Origin: Mycobacterium kubicae
Lineage (GTDB): Bacteria > Actinomycetota > Actinomycetes > Mycobacteriales > Mycobacteriaceae
DNA: 64,000 bases
Direction of reading: 5' to 3'
NCBI RefSeq assembly: GCF_015689175.1
Contig: NZ_CP065047.1
Coordinates: 744,001-808,000, forward strand
Shown here: positions 8,755 through 16,924 of the stretch, piece after piece
Layout of the letters: each line of letters opens with the position of its first letter
How positions within the stretch are numbered: position 1 is the stretch's first letter
Position numbers and translations under genes: made by a program
The notes under the pieces: model-generated
Told to the model about the DNA's origin: nothing
The model's input: the letters and a program-made list of their open reading frames with translations, nothing else
The model's database searches: none

Positions 8755-9277
8755 GCGCGAGTTGGCCGAACTGGTGCGCCGGCTGTCGGTGGTGCATGGC
8801 CGGGTGACGCTGTCGTCGGGCAAGGAGGCCGACTACTACGTCGACCTGCGCCGCGCCACCTTGCACCACCAGGCGTCGGCGCTGATCGGCCGGCTGATGC
8901 GCGAGCTCACCGACGACTGGGATTACGCGGTGGTCGGTGGATTGACCTTGGGCGCAGACCCGGTCGCCACCGCGATCATGCACGCCCCGGGCCGCCCGAT
9001 CGACGCGTTCGTGGTACGCAAATCGGCGAAAAGCCATGGCATGCAACGACTTATCGAAGGCTCAGAGGTGTCGGGCCAGCGGGTCCTGGTAGTCGAGGAC
9101 ACCAGCACGACGGGCAATTCGGCGTTGACGGCGGTGCGCGCGGTCACCGCAGCGGGGGGCGAGGTGGTCGGTGTCGCGACCGTCGTGGACCGCGCCACCG
9201 GCGCGGCCGAAGCGATCGAAGCCGAGGGGCTGCCGTATCGCAGTGTGCTCGGCCTCGCCGATCTGGGGCTGTCTTAG
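8741..9277 (+). CDS. pyrE: Orotate phosphoribosyltransferase PyrE
   Basis: Transfers phosphoribose from PRPP to orotate to make OMP in de novo pyrimidine synthesis. The 178-aa protein starts at GTG 8741 (MAEPKRELAEL); a TTG 12 bp further upstream is possible but adds only Ala residues. The signature is the PRPP-binding motif VLVVEDTSTTGNSA, together with FVVRKSAKSHG, which contains the flexible-loop lysines, and VGGLTLGADPVA. It overlaps the SDR gene and is followed by a lipoprotein gene after 10 bp. The same neighbours occur in Mtb (Rv0382c-Rv0381c-Rv0380c). Confidence 0.95.
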   Translation: MAEPKRELAELVRRLSVVHGRVTLSSGKEADYYVDLRRATLHHQASALIGRLMRELTDDWDYAVVGGLTLGADPVATAIMHAPGRPIDAFVVRKSAKSHGMQRLIEGSEVSGQRVLVVEDTSTTGNSALTAVRAVTAAGGEVVGVATVVDRATGAAEAIEAEGLPYRSVLGLADLGLS

Positions 9278-9287
9278 GTCGCTGGCT

Positions 9288-10181
9288 GTGCGCATTCTCC
9301 TGGTGATTGCGGTAGCGCTGTGCGGTTTGGTCGGCTGCTCGAGCGCCAAACCCGGCCCCATCTACGGTGCGAAGACCGCCGGCGTCGGTGAATCGGCGGC
9401 GGTGCTGGGCTGGAACATGTCGGTGTCGAACCTGCGCTGGGACGGCGACTACGTGTTGATCGACATCGACGCGGCCCCCACCGATCCGCATGCCCCACAC
9501 GCCAAGGTCGAAGACATTCGCTACGGGCTCTACGGCGCCTTGGCCCATCCGATGGAGGCCAACGGGCTGGGCAGCTGCAGCGACGCGGTCGGCAAGGTGC
9601 ACCCGATCGCCGCGCCGCTGTCGGCGCCGCCCGATCGGCTCACCGGCACGGTTTGCCTGGGTCCGCTGAAGGATCGCAGCGCGGTGCGCGGGGTCTACAC
9701 CTATTCACCGCGCGACCGGATCCCGGACACCGCGGCGGCCTACCCGGCGGCGTTTCCGGTCGGGTTGCTGCCGACCAACCAGAACGACACTGGTCTGGTA
9801 GTGAAGACCACCAGCGTCTCGGCCTGGCGTGCCGACGGCACACCGGTGAACAAGGCCCAGCTTGGTGACGCGGCGGCGTTCACCGGCAACGGCTACATGC
9901 TGCTCGGGCTGGAGGCAGACGCGCTGGCCGCCCGCTACCGCGACGAGTCGGCCAGCCGCGGCGGGCCCCTGATGCTGTTGGCCGCACCGACGGTGCCCGG
10001 CCGCGGGCTGAACCCGGCGTGCGCGGCGTACGGTTCGTCGGTGCTGATCCTGCCCGAGTCGTCGCGGGACCCGGTGCAGGTGACCGCATCGCTGTGCACC
10101 CAGGGTGAAATCAACGACGCGTTGCTGTATGCGACCGTGGCGGTGGTCGGCACCCACGCCGCGGTCTGGACCGCGAAGTGA
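9288..10181 (+). CDS. Conserved mycobacterial lipoprotein of unknown function (Rv0381c-like)
   Basis: 297 aa from the GTG at 9288. The N-terminus MRILLVIAVALCGLVGCSS is a short lipoprotein signal with a LVGC lipobox, so Cys17 would be lipidated and the protein anchored on the outer face of the membrane. The rest has no motif I recognise. It looks like a beta-rich extracytoplasmic domain with two or three conserved Cys. A longer in-frame opening upstream is rejected because it overlaps pyrE and would bury the signal peptide. Its stop overlaps the next gene by 4 bp (GTGA), so the two are translationally coupled. Confidence 0.85.
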   Translation: MRILLVIAVALCGLVGCSSAKPGPIYGAKTAGVGESAAVLGWNMSVSNLRWDGDYVLIDIDAAPTDPHAPHAKVEDIRYGLYGALAHPMEANGLGSCSDAVGKVHPIAAPLSAPPDRLTGTVCLGPLKDRSAVRGVYTYSPRDRIPDTAAAYPAAFPVGLLPTNQNDTGLVVKTTSVSAWRADGTPVNKAQLGDAAAFTGNGYMLLGLEADALAARYRDESASRGGPLMLLAAPTVPGRGLNPACAAYGSSVLILPESSRDPVQVTASLCTQGEINDALLYATVAVVGTHAAVWTAK

Positions 10182-10822
10182 GCGGACCCGGGCCCACTGA
10201 GTGGGGTGCACCGGCCACCGGCGTCGGCCCGTGGGTGGGGGACCCGCCCGACGACCCGCGCTATGACCCAATGTTGTTGCGCGAAGGGGACACTCGCAAC
10301 GTCGTCGACGCCTACCGGTACTGGACTCGCGAGGCGATCATCGCCGACATCGACCGGCGCCGGCATGGGCTGCATGTGGCGATCGAGAACTTCGGGTACG
10401 ACGCCAACATCGGCTCGGTGGTGCGCACCGCCAACGCGTTCGCCGTCGACACCGTGCACATCGTCGGGCGTCGCCGCTGGAATCGCCGCGGCGCCATGGT
10501 GACCGACCGCTACCAACGGTTGTGCCATCACGACGATGCCGCCCACCTGATGGCTTTTGCCGCCGACGCCGGGCTGACCGTGGTCGCGGTGGACAACGTC
10601 CCGGGCGCCAGCCGGCTGGAAGAGACGACGCTGCCGCGGGACTGTCTGCTGGTGTTCGGTCAAGAAGGCCCCGGCATCACCGACGACACGCGCACGGGTG
10701 CGGCGCTGACCGTCTCGATCGCACAGTTCGGTTCGACCCGCAGCATCAATGCCGGTGTGGCGGCGGGGATCGCGATGCATGCGTGGATCCGCGAGCACGC
10801 AGACCTGTCGCGGGCTTGGTGA
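10178..10822 (+). CDS. TrmH/SpoU-family RNA 2'-O-methyltransferase (Rv0380c-like)
   Basis: A 214-aa SPOUT-fold enzyme that methylates a ribose 2'-OH of tRNA or rRNA using SAM bound in a trefoil knot. The three family motifs are visible: NIGSVVRTANAF (motif 1), VFGQEGPGIT (motif 2) and RSINAGVAAGIAMHAW (motif 3). The target nucleotide cannot be predicted. The GTG start overlaps the lipoprotein stop by 4 bp. The triple palindromic repeat begins 33 bp after the stop. Confidence 0.93.
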   Translation: MSGPGPTEWGAPATGVGPWVGDPPDDPRYDPMLLREGDTRNVVDAYRYWTREAIIADIDRRRHGLHVAIENFGYDANIGSVVRTANAFAVDTVHIVGRRRWNRRGAMVTDRYQRLCHHDDAAHLMAFAADAGLTVVAVDNVPGASRLEETTLPRDCLLVFGQEGPGITDDTRTGAALTVSIAQFGSTRSINAGVAAGIAMHAWIREHADLSRAW

Positions 10823-10855
10823 GTGTGCGGCAGCGGCGCCGAGTGTGAGGTGAGG

Positions 10856-11220
10856 GCGTCGAGTGTGCGCCAGCGGCGGGATTCCGGCGAATTTCCCGCC
10901 CACGCGTGACGCTGGAAGCCGTCAGTACACAGTCGACGCCACACACGACAACGGCCGAATAGCCCCCGAGTGTGAGCGCCCGGCGTCGAGTGTGCGCCAG
11001 CGGCGGGATTCCGGCGAATCGCCCGCCCTCGCGTAACGCTGGATGCCGTCAGTACACAGTCGACGCCACACACGACAACGGCCGAATAGCCCGGCGACCG
11101 TGCACCAGCGGCGTCGAGTGTGCGCCAGCGGCGGGATTCCGGCGAATCGGCCGCCCACGCGTGACGCTGGAAGCCGTCAGTACACACTCGACGCCACACA
11201 CGACAACGGCCGAATAGCCC
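10856..11220. repeat. Three tandem copies of a nested-palindrome intergenic element (unit about 110 bp, period 127-128 bp)
   Basis: Copies are at 10856-10966, 10983-11092 and 11111-11220. Each begins GCGTCGAGTGTG and ends CACA(G/C)TCGACGC, which are reverse complements (perfect in copy 3, one mismatch in copies 1 and 2). Inside lie further nested arms: CCAGCG with CGCTGG, and (copy 1) GCGGGA with TCCCGC. Each unit could therefore fold into a long interrupted hairpin. Partial arms (GAGTGTGCGG, CGAGTGTGAGG) precede copy 1 at 10821-10850. There is no coding signal here. This fills the 440 bp between trmH and the xdhC-like gene, exactly where Mtb has Rv0377-Rv0379. Copies are nearly identical, so the copy number may vary between strains. 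Confidence 0.9.
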
Positions 11221-11263
11221 CGAAGTTGGGCCCAGAGGGCGGGGTGAGCTTACTTTGGGATGC

Positions 11264-12379
11264 GTGCGTGACGTGCTTGCTGATCTGATGTCGGTCTGGC
11301 GCGCCGGCGGCACCGCGGGGGTAGGAACCGTGGTCCGGACTTTGCGGTCGGCGCCGCGCCCGCCGGGCGCCTCGATGGTGGTCGCGCCGGATGGTTCGGT
11401 CAGCGGGTCGGTGTCGGGCGGATGTGTGGAGGGTGCCGTCTACGACCTCGCCGCTGAGGTCGTGCAGACCGGGTCGCCGCGGCTGGAGCGCTACGGAATC
11501 AGCGACGGAGACGCCTTCGCGGTAGGCCTGACCTGCGGCGGCATCATCGACATCTTCGTCGAACCGGTGTCGCAGGCGACCTTCCCCGAGCTCGGCACGG
11601 TGGCCGACGATATCGCCGCGCACCGACCGGTCGCCGTGGCCACCGTCATCTCCCATCCGGAGTGGACGGGCCGGAGGCGGGTCATCTGGCCCCACACCGC
11701 GGCCGGGTCGCTGGGTTCGGCGCGCGCCGACGCCGCCGTCACCGACGACGCCCGCGGTTTGCTGGCCTTGGGCCGCAGCGACATCCTCGAATACGGGACC
11801 GACGGCCAGCGCCGCGGTGAAGGCATGGAGGTCTTCGTCGCCAGCTACGCGCCGCGCCCGCGAATGCTGGTGTTCGGCGCCATCGACTTCGCGGCCGCCC
11901 TGGCCCGGCAGGGCTCGTTCCTCGGCTACCGCGTCACCGTCTGCGATGCCCGCGCCGTGTTCGCCACGCCGGCGCGCTTCCCGACGGCCGACGAAGTCGT
12001 CGTCGAATGGCCGCACCGCTACCTGGCCGGCCAGGTGCAGGCCGGGGCAATCGACGAGCGCACGGTCATCTGCGTGCTCACCCACGACCCGAAGTTCGAC
12101 GTGCCGGTGCTGGAGGTGGCGCTGCGGTTGCCCGCGGTCGGCTACGTCGGCGCGATGGGATCGCGGCGAACCCACGACGACCGCATGGACCGGCTGCGCG
12201 CGGCCGGGTTGACGGACGCGGAGATGAGTCGCCTCTCGAGCCCAATCGGTTTGGATCTGGGCGCGCGCACCCCCGAGGAAACCGCCGTTTCGATCGCCGC
12301 GGACATCATCGCCCGACGGTGGGGCGGGCAGGGCCGTCCCCTGGCTGAGCTCAGCGGCCGCATCCACCGCGACGTGTAA
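11264..12379 (+). CDS. XdhC/CoxI-family molybdenum cofactor insertion/maturation protein
   Basis: A 371-aa protein. XdhC-type proteins bind molybdenum cofactor, assist its sulfuration and hand it to xanthine-oxidase-family enzymes. The N-terminal XdhC/CoxI domain shows SGSVSGGCVEGAVYDLA and GLTCGGIIDIF. The C-terminal Rossmann-like domain shows MLVFGAIDFAAALARQGSFLGYRVTVCD-type nucleotide binding and the family hallmark VGYVGAMGSRRTHDDR. The start is GTG 11264 (MRDVLADL); a TTG three codons earlier is an alternative. It lies with a CoxG-like gene and points toward the molybdenum hydroxylase genes at 13.1-15.8 kb, its likely client. Mtb Rv0376c is the apparent equivalent. Confidence 0.9.
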   Translation: MRDVLADLMSVWRAGGTAGVGTVVRTLRSAPRPPGASMVVAPDGSVSGSVSGGCVEGAVYDLAAEVVQTGSPRLERYGISDGDAFAVGLTCGGIIDIFVEPVSQATFPELGTVADDIAAHRPVAVATVISHPEWTGRRRVIWPHTAAGSLGSARADAAVTDDARGLLALGRSDILEYGTDGQRRGEGMEVFVASYAPRPRMLVFGAIDFAAALARQGSFLGYRVTVCDARAVFATPARFPTADEVVVEWPHRYLAGQVQAGAIDERTVICVLTHDPKFDVPVLEVALRLPAVGYVGAMGSRRTHDDRMDRLRAAGLTDAEMSRLSSPIGLDLGARTPEETAVSIAADIIARRWGGQGRPLAELSGRIHRDV

Positions 12380-12461
12380 GTGATTCCGTCCGGCGCCGGT
12401 GTGCCAGGCTGATTCGCGACGCAGTTGTCGAACACCGCCCGGACACGAGAGGACTTCAACG

Positions 12462-13142
12462 ATGAAGATCGCCAACCAGTTCACCGTCAGCGCGCCGATC
12501 GATCAGGCTTGGGACGTGCTGTGCGACCTGGAGCAGGTGATTCCGCTGATGCCCGGAGCGCAGCTGACCGGCCACCAGGGCGACGACTACCTCGGCAAAG
12601 TAAAGGTCAAGGTGGGCCCGGTGACCAGCGAATTCAGCGGCAAGGTGCACTTCGTCGAACAAGACCGCGCCCAATACCGGGCCGTGATCGACGCCAAGGG
12701 CAAAGAGTCGCGCGGCACCGGCAATGCGGCGGCCACCGTGACCGCGCAGCTGCAGGAGGCGGGGGAGCGCACCCACGTCATCGTCGACACCGATCTCAAG
12801 ATCGTCGGCAAGCTGGCTCAGTTCGGCAGCGGCATGCTGCAACAGGTGTCGGAGAAGTTGTTGGGCCAGTTCGTCGAATCCCTGGAAGCCGAACTCAAAG
12901 CCAAGGCCAGCCCAGCGCCGGAGAGCCCGGTCAGCACCAACGGTGAGCTACCGAGAAGCGCCGAGGTCCCCGTAGACGCCGCGGCCACGGCCGCCTCCGC
13001 TGAGCCTGCCCCCATCGACCTGTTGCAACTCGCCGGCGGCGAGCAGCTCAAGAAGTACGGCGCCCCCGGTGTCGCGCTGCTGGCCGCGATGGTGCTCGCC
13101 TGGCTGTTGGTGCGGCGGCGAGGGGCCGGCCGCGCTGGCTAG
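12462..13142 (+). CDS. CoxG-like SRPBCC protein with C-terminal membrane anchor
   Basis: 226 aa. Residues 1-145 are a CoxG/SRPBCC lipid-binding fold (MKIANQFTVSAPIDQAWDVL, then LMPGAQL and KVKVGPVTSEFSG, all typical of the family). A low-complexity Pro/Ala linker follows, then one C-terminal transmembrane helix (GVALLAAMVLAWLLV) with a basic end. CoxG proteins recruit molybdenum CO dehydrogenases to the membrane, and recent work reports that they carry menaquinone. The ATG at 12462 follows GAGAGGAC. It converges on, and overlaps by 4 bp, the large hydroxylase subunit gene, which supports a role in coupling that enzyme to the respiratory chain. Confidence 0.87.
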   Translation: MKIANQFTVSAPIDQAWDVLCDLEQVIPLMPGAQLTGHQGDDYLGKVKVKVGPVTSEFSGKVHFVEQDRAQYRAVIDAKGKESRGTGNAAATVTAQLQEAGERTHVIVDTDLKIVGKLAQFGSGMLQQVSEKLLGQFVESLEAELKAKASPAPESPVSTNGELPRSAEVPVDAAATAASAEPAPIDLLQLAGGEQLKKYGAPGVALLAAMVLAWLLVRRRGAGRAG

Positions 13143-15259
13143 TCCGAAATTGCGGCGATGAGCTGTTCGGTGGTCAACGGCAGGGACCGCACCCGCACGC
13201 CCAGCGCGTCGCACACCGCGTTGCCGATCGCCGCCGCGGTCGGGCCCTGCGCGCACTCACCCACTCCCAGCGGGGAATTCTCCTGTGCCGCAACGAATTC
13301 CACGTCGACGGCGGGTACCTCGGAAAAGCGCAGGATGGGATAGGTCTCCCAGGTGGTGCTGGTCACGTTCATCCGGTCGAAGCGCACCCGCTCCTTGAGC
13401 GTCCAACTGGTGGCCTGAATGGCGCCGCCTTCGATCTGATTGGCCGCACCGTCGGGGTTGATGACTAGTCCCGCATCCACCGCGATCACCAGCCGCCGCA
13501 CCCGCACCTCGTTGACCGCCTCCACCTCGGCCACCACCGCGCAATACGCCGAGGAGCTCTTGTAGCGGGCGTAACCGACGCCGTGGCCGATCGCCTCCCG
13601 CGAAGTCCACTCGGTCCAGCCGGCCCGTCGCGCCGCGGCCTGCAGCACCGCCCGCCCCCGCGGGTCCGACAGGTGCGCCAACCGGAATTCGACGGGGTCG
13701 CGGCCCGCGGCCGCGGCGAGCTCGTCCATCGCCGACTCGATGGCGAACACATTGAGGTGGGCGCCCAGCGAACGCAGCGCCGAGGTCCGCAACGGCATCT
13801 CGGTCAGCAGGTGATTGGTCACCCGATAGGCCGGAAAGTCGTAACCCGGGATGCCGTTGCGGCTGGAGCCGCCGCCGAAGTCGACCGGCGGCTCGCCGCC
13901 GGCGCGGATCGGGGCGCCGCCTGCGCGGTGGCTGGCCGCCAGCAACGCGTTCGTCGGCGTGGTGCCCGGACGGCCCATGTAACTGCCGCTCCAAATCTCG
14001 TGCCGCCAGGACAGCACGCGCCCGTCGTCGGCGCAGTCCGCGGCGATTTCGACGACGCCGGCCGGGCCGAGCGGGCTCCACCCCAGTTCCTCGGTGCGTG
14101 ACCACACCACCTGTACGGGCCGGCCGGGCACCGCCCGCGCCAGCAGCGCGGCGTCCAGGGCGACGTCGTCGGCGCCGTTGTGCCCGTAACAGCCGGCTCC
14201 CTCGACATGGCGCACCACCACCCGCTCGACGGCCATGTCCAGGGCCGCGGCCAACTCGTGGCGCAACTGGTAGACGCCCTGACTGTGCGACCACACCTCC
14301 AACCGGCCGTCGGCGTGGGCCAGCGCGGCCGCCGCCGAGGGCCCGATGGCTCCGTGCGCCAAGTACGGCCGGTGAAAGCGCGCCTGATACGAGCGGGCCG
14401 ACGGCGTCGCCGACGGGTCGTCTTTGGTTGCGATCACCCGGGTTTCGGCCGGCGCGGACAGCAGAAACGCGGGCAGCTCGTTCTCGTCCGGCAGGGTTGG
14501 GTGCTCGTCCCAATCGGCGTCGCCGCCCAGCCGGTCGGCGGCGCGCAGCGCGACTTCTTCGCGGTCGGCCACCACCGCCACGAAGTCTCCGTCGCGCACC
14601 ACCGCCACCACGCCCGGCAGCGCCTCGGTCGGGCCGGTGTCCACCGCGCGCAACCGCGCGCCGCGCGACGGCGGGCGCACCACCCGGCCGTACAGCTGAC
14701 CGTCGAGATGCAGGTCGTGCAGGTAGCGGGGCCGCCCGGTCAGCTTGTCAGGCAGATCCAGGCGCGCCAGGTCGGTCCCGACGACCGCGTAGTCCGACTC
14801 CGCTTTGGGTGCCACGTCACCGCTGACCTCGCGATCCAGCAGCGCGTCGTCGGCGAGCTCCCAATAGCTGGTGACCACGTCGTGCGGGCCGCGGATCTCA
14901 CCGTCGAACACGTCCAACTCGTCGGGCGCCACGGCGAGCTTGGCGGCGGCGACGTCGACATAGATCGCCCGCGCCTCCGCGCACACCTGGCGCAGCGCTG
15001 CCCCGGAATGCTGGATCGACCGGCTGCCCGCGGTGAAGCCTTCGTCCGGGCTGCGATCGGTGGCCGCCGCGATCATCCGCACCCGCGCCACGTCGACGTC
15101 GAGTTCCTCGGCGGCGATCTGGGCCAGCGCGGTCAACACCCCCTGGCCCAGCTCCACCTTGCCCGAGCGCACCTCCACGACGCCGTCCGAGGTGATCCGC
15201 AACCACTGACCCAGCACCGGGTTGGCGGCCAACGACGGCGACAGGTCGCTAACGGACAT
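13139..15259 (-). CDS. Molybdopterin-binding large subunit, isoquinoline 1-oxidoreductase (IorB)-type
   Basis: A 706-aa xanthine-oxidase-family molybdenum subunit. It would hydroxylate an N-heterocycle or aldehyde at the Mo centre with water as the oxygen source. Recognisable parts: the IorB-like N-terminus with VEVRSGKVELGQGVLTALAQIAAEEL, a central SARSYQARFHRPYLAHG substrate region, and the C-terminal GVGECAQGPTAAAIGNAV segment, whose Glu is the family's catalytic base. It lacks the AYRCSFR-like active loop of a CO dehydrogenase, so CO oxidation is unlikely. It overlaps the 2Fe-2S subunit gene by 11 bp. No FAD subunit is encoded nearby, as in IorAB-type enzymes, which pass electrons to cytochromes or quinone. 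Confidence 0.88.
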   Translation of the reverse strand: MSVSDLSPSLAANPVLGQWLRITSDGVVEVRSGKVELGQGVLTALAQIAAEELDVDVARVRMIAAATDRSPDEGFTAGSRSIQHSGAALRQVCAEARAIYVDVAAAKLAVAPDELDVFDGEIRGPHDVVTSYWELADDALLDREVSGDVAPKAESDYAVVGTDLARLDLPDKLTGRPRYLHDLHLDGQLYGRVVRPPSRGARLRAVDTGPTEALPGVVAVVRDGDFVAVVADREEVALRAADRLGGDADWDEHPTLPDENELPAFLLSAPAETRVIATKDDPSATPSARSYQARFHRPYLAHGAIGPSAAAALAHADGRLEVWSHSQGVYQLRHELAAALDMAVERVVVRHVEGAGCYGHNGADDVALDAALLARAVPGRPVQVVWSRTEELGWSPLGPAGVVEIAADCADDGRVLSWRHEIWSGSYMGRPGTTPTNALLAASHRAGGAPIRAGGEPPVDFGGGSSRNGIPGYDFPAYRVTNHLLTEMPLRTSALRSLGAHLNVFAIESAMDELAAAAGRDPVEFRLAHLSDPRGRAVLQAAARRAGWTEWTSREAIGHGVGYARYKSSSAYCAVVAEVEAVNEVRVRRLVIAVDAGLVINPDGAANQIEGGAIQATSWTLKERVRFDRMNVTSTTWETYPILRFSEVPAVDVEFVAAQENSPLGVGECAQGPTAAAIGNAVCDALGVRVRSLPLTTEQLIAAISD

Positions 15260-15761
15260 CGCCGGAGCCGTTCATCTGCGCCGCGGCGCTCAGCACCGCC
15301 CGTACCACCCGGTTATGCGACCCGCAGCGACACAGGTTGGGGTTCAACACTTTTCGCACCTCCGACTCGGTGGGATCGGGGTTGTCGGCCAGCAGCGCCG
15401 CCGCGGCCACCACGATGCCCGACATGCAGTACCCGCATTGCGCCGCTTGCCCGGCGATCAGGGCACGCGCCACCGGGTGCGGTTGTTCATCGGTGCCCAG
15501 CCCCTCGACGGTGCGAATCGACTTGTCCGCCACCGACCACACCGGTGTGTCGCAGGAGTAGATCGGTCGGCCGTCGGCGAGCACGAAACACGCGCCGCAC
15601 AAGCCCACGCCGCAGCCAAACCGGGTGCCCTTCAGGTTCAGGTGGTTGCGCAGCACGTACAGCAGCGGTGTGTCGTCCTCGGTGTGCACCTCGTGGCGCT
15701 GCCCGTTGACGGTCAGCGACCGTGTCGCCGCGGTGTTGTCCTCGCCCATGGACTCCAGCAT
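15249..15761 (-). CDS. [2Fe-2S] small subunit of the molybdenum hydroxylase (IorA/CoxS-type)
   Basis: 170 aa. The N-terminal plant-type ferredoxin domain has the cluster motif CGVGLCGAC plus a downstream Cys in YSCDTP. The C-terminal helical domain holds the second cluster in CGYCMSG and CRCGSH. Both clusters are complete. It relays electrons from the Mo centre. The start may be ATG 15761 or ATG 15749; the latter has GGAG at good distance. Only 35 bp separate it from the divergent GH76 gene at 15797, so the promoters must overlap. Confidence 0.93.
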   Translation of the reverse strand: MLESMGEDNTAATRSLTVNGQRHEVHTEDDTPLLYVLRNHLNLKGTRFGCGVGLCGACFVLADGRPIYSCDTPVWSVADKSIRTVEGLGTDEQPHPVARALIAGQAAQCGYCMSGIVVAAAALLADNPDPTESEVRKVLNPNLCRCGSHNRVVRAVLSAAAQMNGSGDVR

Positions 15762-15796
15762 CCTCGCCGGGACCGCTTAAGGCAGGATCGGCAAGT

Positions 15797-16924
15797 ATGG
15801 ATCAGCTTTGGGCAAATCGGGCAGCTAGCTCCGAAGCCGCTGTCACGCAACGGCACCTGCACCGGCTCTGGGCGCTGCCGGGCACTCAGCTGGGCGTGGT
15901 GGCCTGGCCCTCGGAACGCAAACACCGGCTCTTCGGCACCTGGCACTACTGGTGGCAGGCGCACTTGCTGGACTGCCTGCTGGACGCCCAGCTACGTGAC
16001 CCGCAGCCAGAGCGACACACCCGGATTTCCCGGCAGATCCGCGCACACCGGCTGCGCAACAACTTCCGGTGGATCAACAACTACTACGACGACATGGCCT
16101 GGCTCGCCTTGGCGCTGGAACGCGCCGCCCGGGTGGCCGGCGTGCAGCGTCGCCGCGCGCTGCAGAAACTCGCCGACCAATTCGTCACCGCGTGGGCTCC
16201 CCAAGACGGCGGCGGCATCCCGTGGCGCAAAGGGCAGGAACGGTTCTTCAACGCTCCGGCCAACGGCCCGGCCGGCATCTTCCTGGCCCGCTACGAGGGC
16301 GGGGTGCGCCGGGCCGACCAGATGAGCGACTGGATCGACGGCGCGCTGATCGACCCGGAGACACACCTGGTGTTCGACGGCATCAAGGACGGCTCGCTGG
16401 TGCGCGCGCAGTACACCTACTGCCAGGGGGTGGTGCTGGGCCTGGAGACCGAGTTGGCGGTGCGCACCGGCGCCGAGGCGCGTGACCGGCACAAGGCGCG
16501 GGTGCACCGCCTGGTGGCGGCGGTCAACGAGCACATGGCGCCCAACGGTGTGCTCAAGAGCGCCGGCGGCGGCGACGGCGGTTTGTTCGGCGGCATCACC
16601 GCTCGGTACCTGGCACTGGTGGCGACCACTTTGCCTGGAGACTCCGCCGACGACGCCGTCGCTCGCGACACCGCCCGCAACATTGTGTTGTCGTCCGCCA
16701 AAGCGGCCTGGGACAACCGGCAAACGGTGGCCGGCCTGCCGGTGTTCGGTGCGTTCTGGGATCGCGACGCCGAATTGCCCACCGCCGGTGGGCAGGAGGC
16801 GCAGTCGGTCGACGGCGCGGTCAACAGCTCCGCGATCCCGGAGCGCGACCTGTCCGTTCAGCTCTCCGGTTGGATGCTGATGGAGGCCGCGCACAGTGCC
16901 GCCGAGGGCAGCTCACTCGGGTAG
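15797..16924 (+). CDS. Glycoside hydrolase family 76-like protein (Rv0365c-like)
   Basis: A 375-aa all-alpha-helical toroid protein. The NNYYDDMAWLALALERA segment (about residues 94-110) carries the Asp-Asp pair that is catalytic in GH76 alpha-1,6-mannanases. Conserved aromatic stretches (FGTWHYWWQAH, YTYCQGVVLGLE, GGLFGGITARYLALV) follow. No signal peptide is present, so it would act in the cytoplasm or leave by another route; mycobacteria have alpha-1,6-mannan cores in LM/LAM as a possible substrate class. Length and position beside dedA and fba match Mtb Rv0365c. It overlaps the convergent dedA end by 12 bp. Confidence 0.85.
   Translation: MDQLWANRAASSEAAVTQRHLHRLWALPGTQLGVVAWPSERKHRLFGTWHYWWQAHLLDCLLDAQLRDPQPERHTRISRQIRAHRLRNNFRWINNYYDDMAWLALALERAARVAGVQRRRALQKLADQFVTAWAPQDGGGIPWRKGQERFFNAPANGPAGIFLARYEGGVRRADQMSDWIDGALIDPETHLVFDGIKDGSLVRAQYTYCQGVVLGLETELAVRTGAEARDRHKARVHRLVAAVNEHMAPNGVLKSAGGGDGGLFGGITARYLALVATTLPGDSADDAVARDTARNIVLSSAKAAWDNRQTVAGLPVFGAFWDRDAELPTAGGQEAQSVDGAVNSSAIPERDLSVQLSGWMLMEAAHSAAEGSSLG

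Noticed and set aside
7045..8823. A 592-codon open frame on the - strand
   Set aside because: Entirely antisense to ttfA and the SDR gene, with low-complexity Arg/Gly/Ala content.
10856..11220. CRISPR-like array
   Set aside because: The repeats are about 110 bp with 17-18-bp gaps, have long palindromic arms, and lack the unique 30-40-bp spacers and cas genes of CRISPR loci.
13139..15761. Aerobic CO dehydrogenase large and small subunits
   Set aside because: The large subunit has IorB-type motifs and lacks the CoxL active-site loop, and no CoxM FAD subunit is adjacent.
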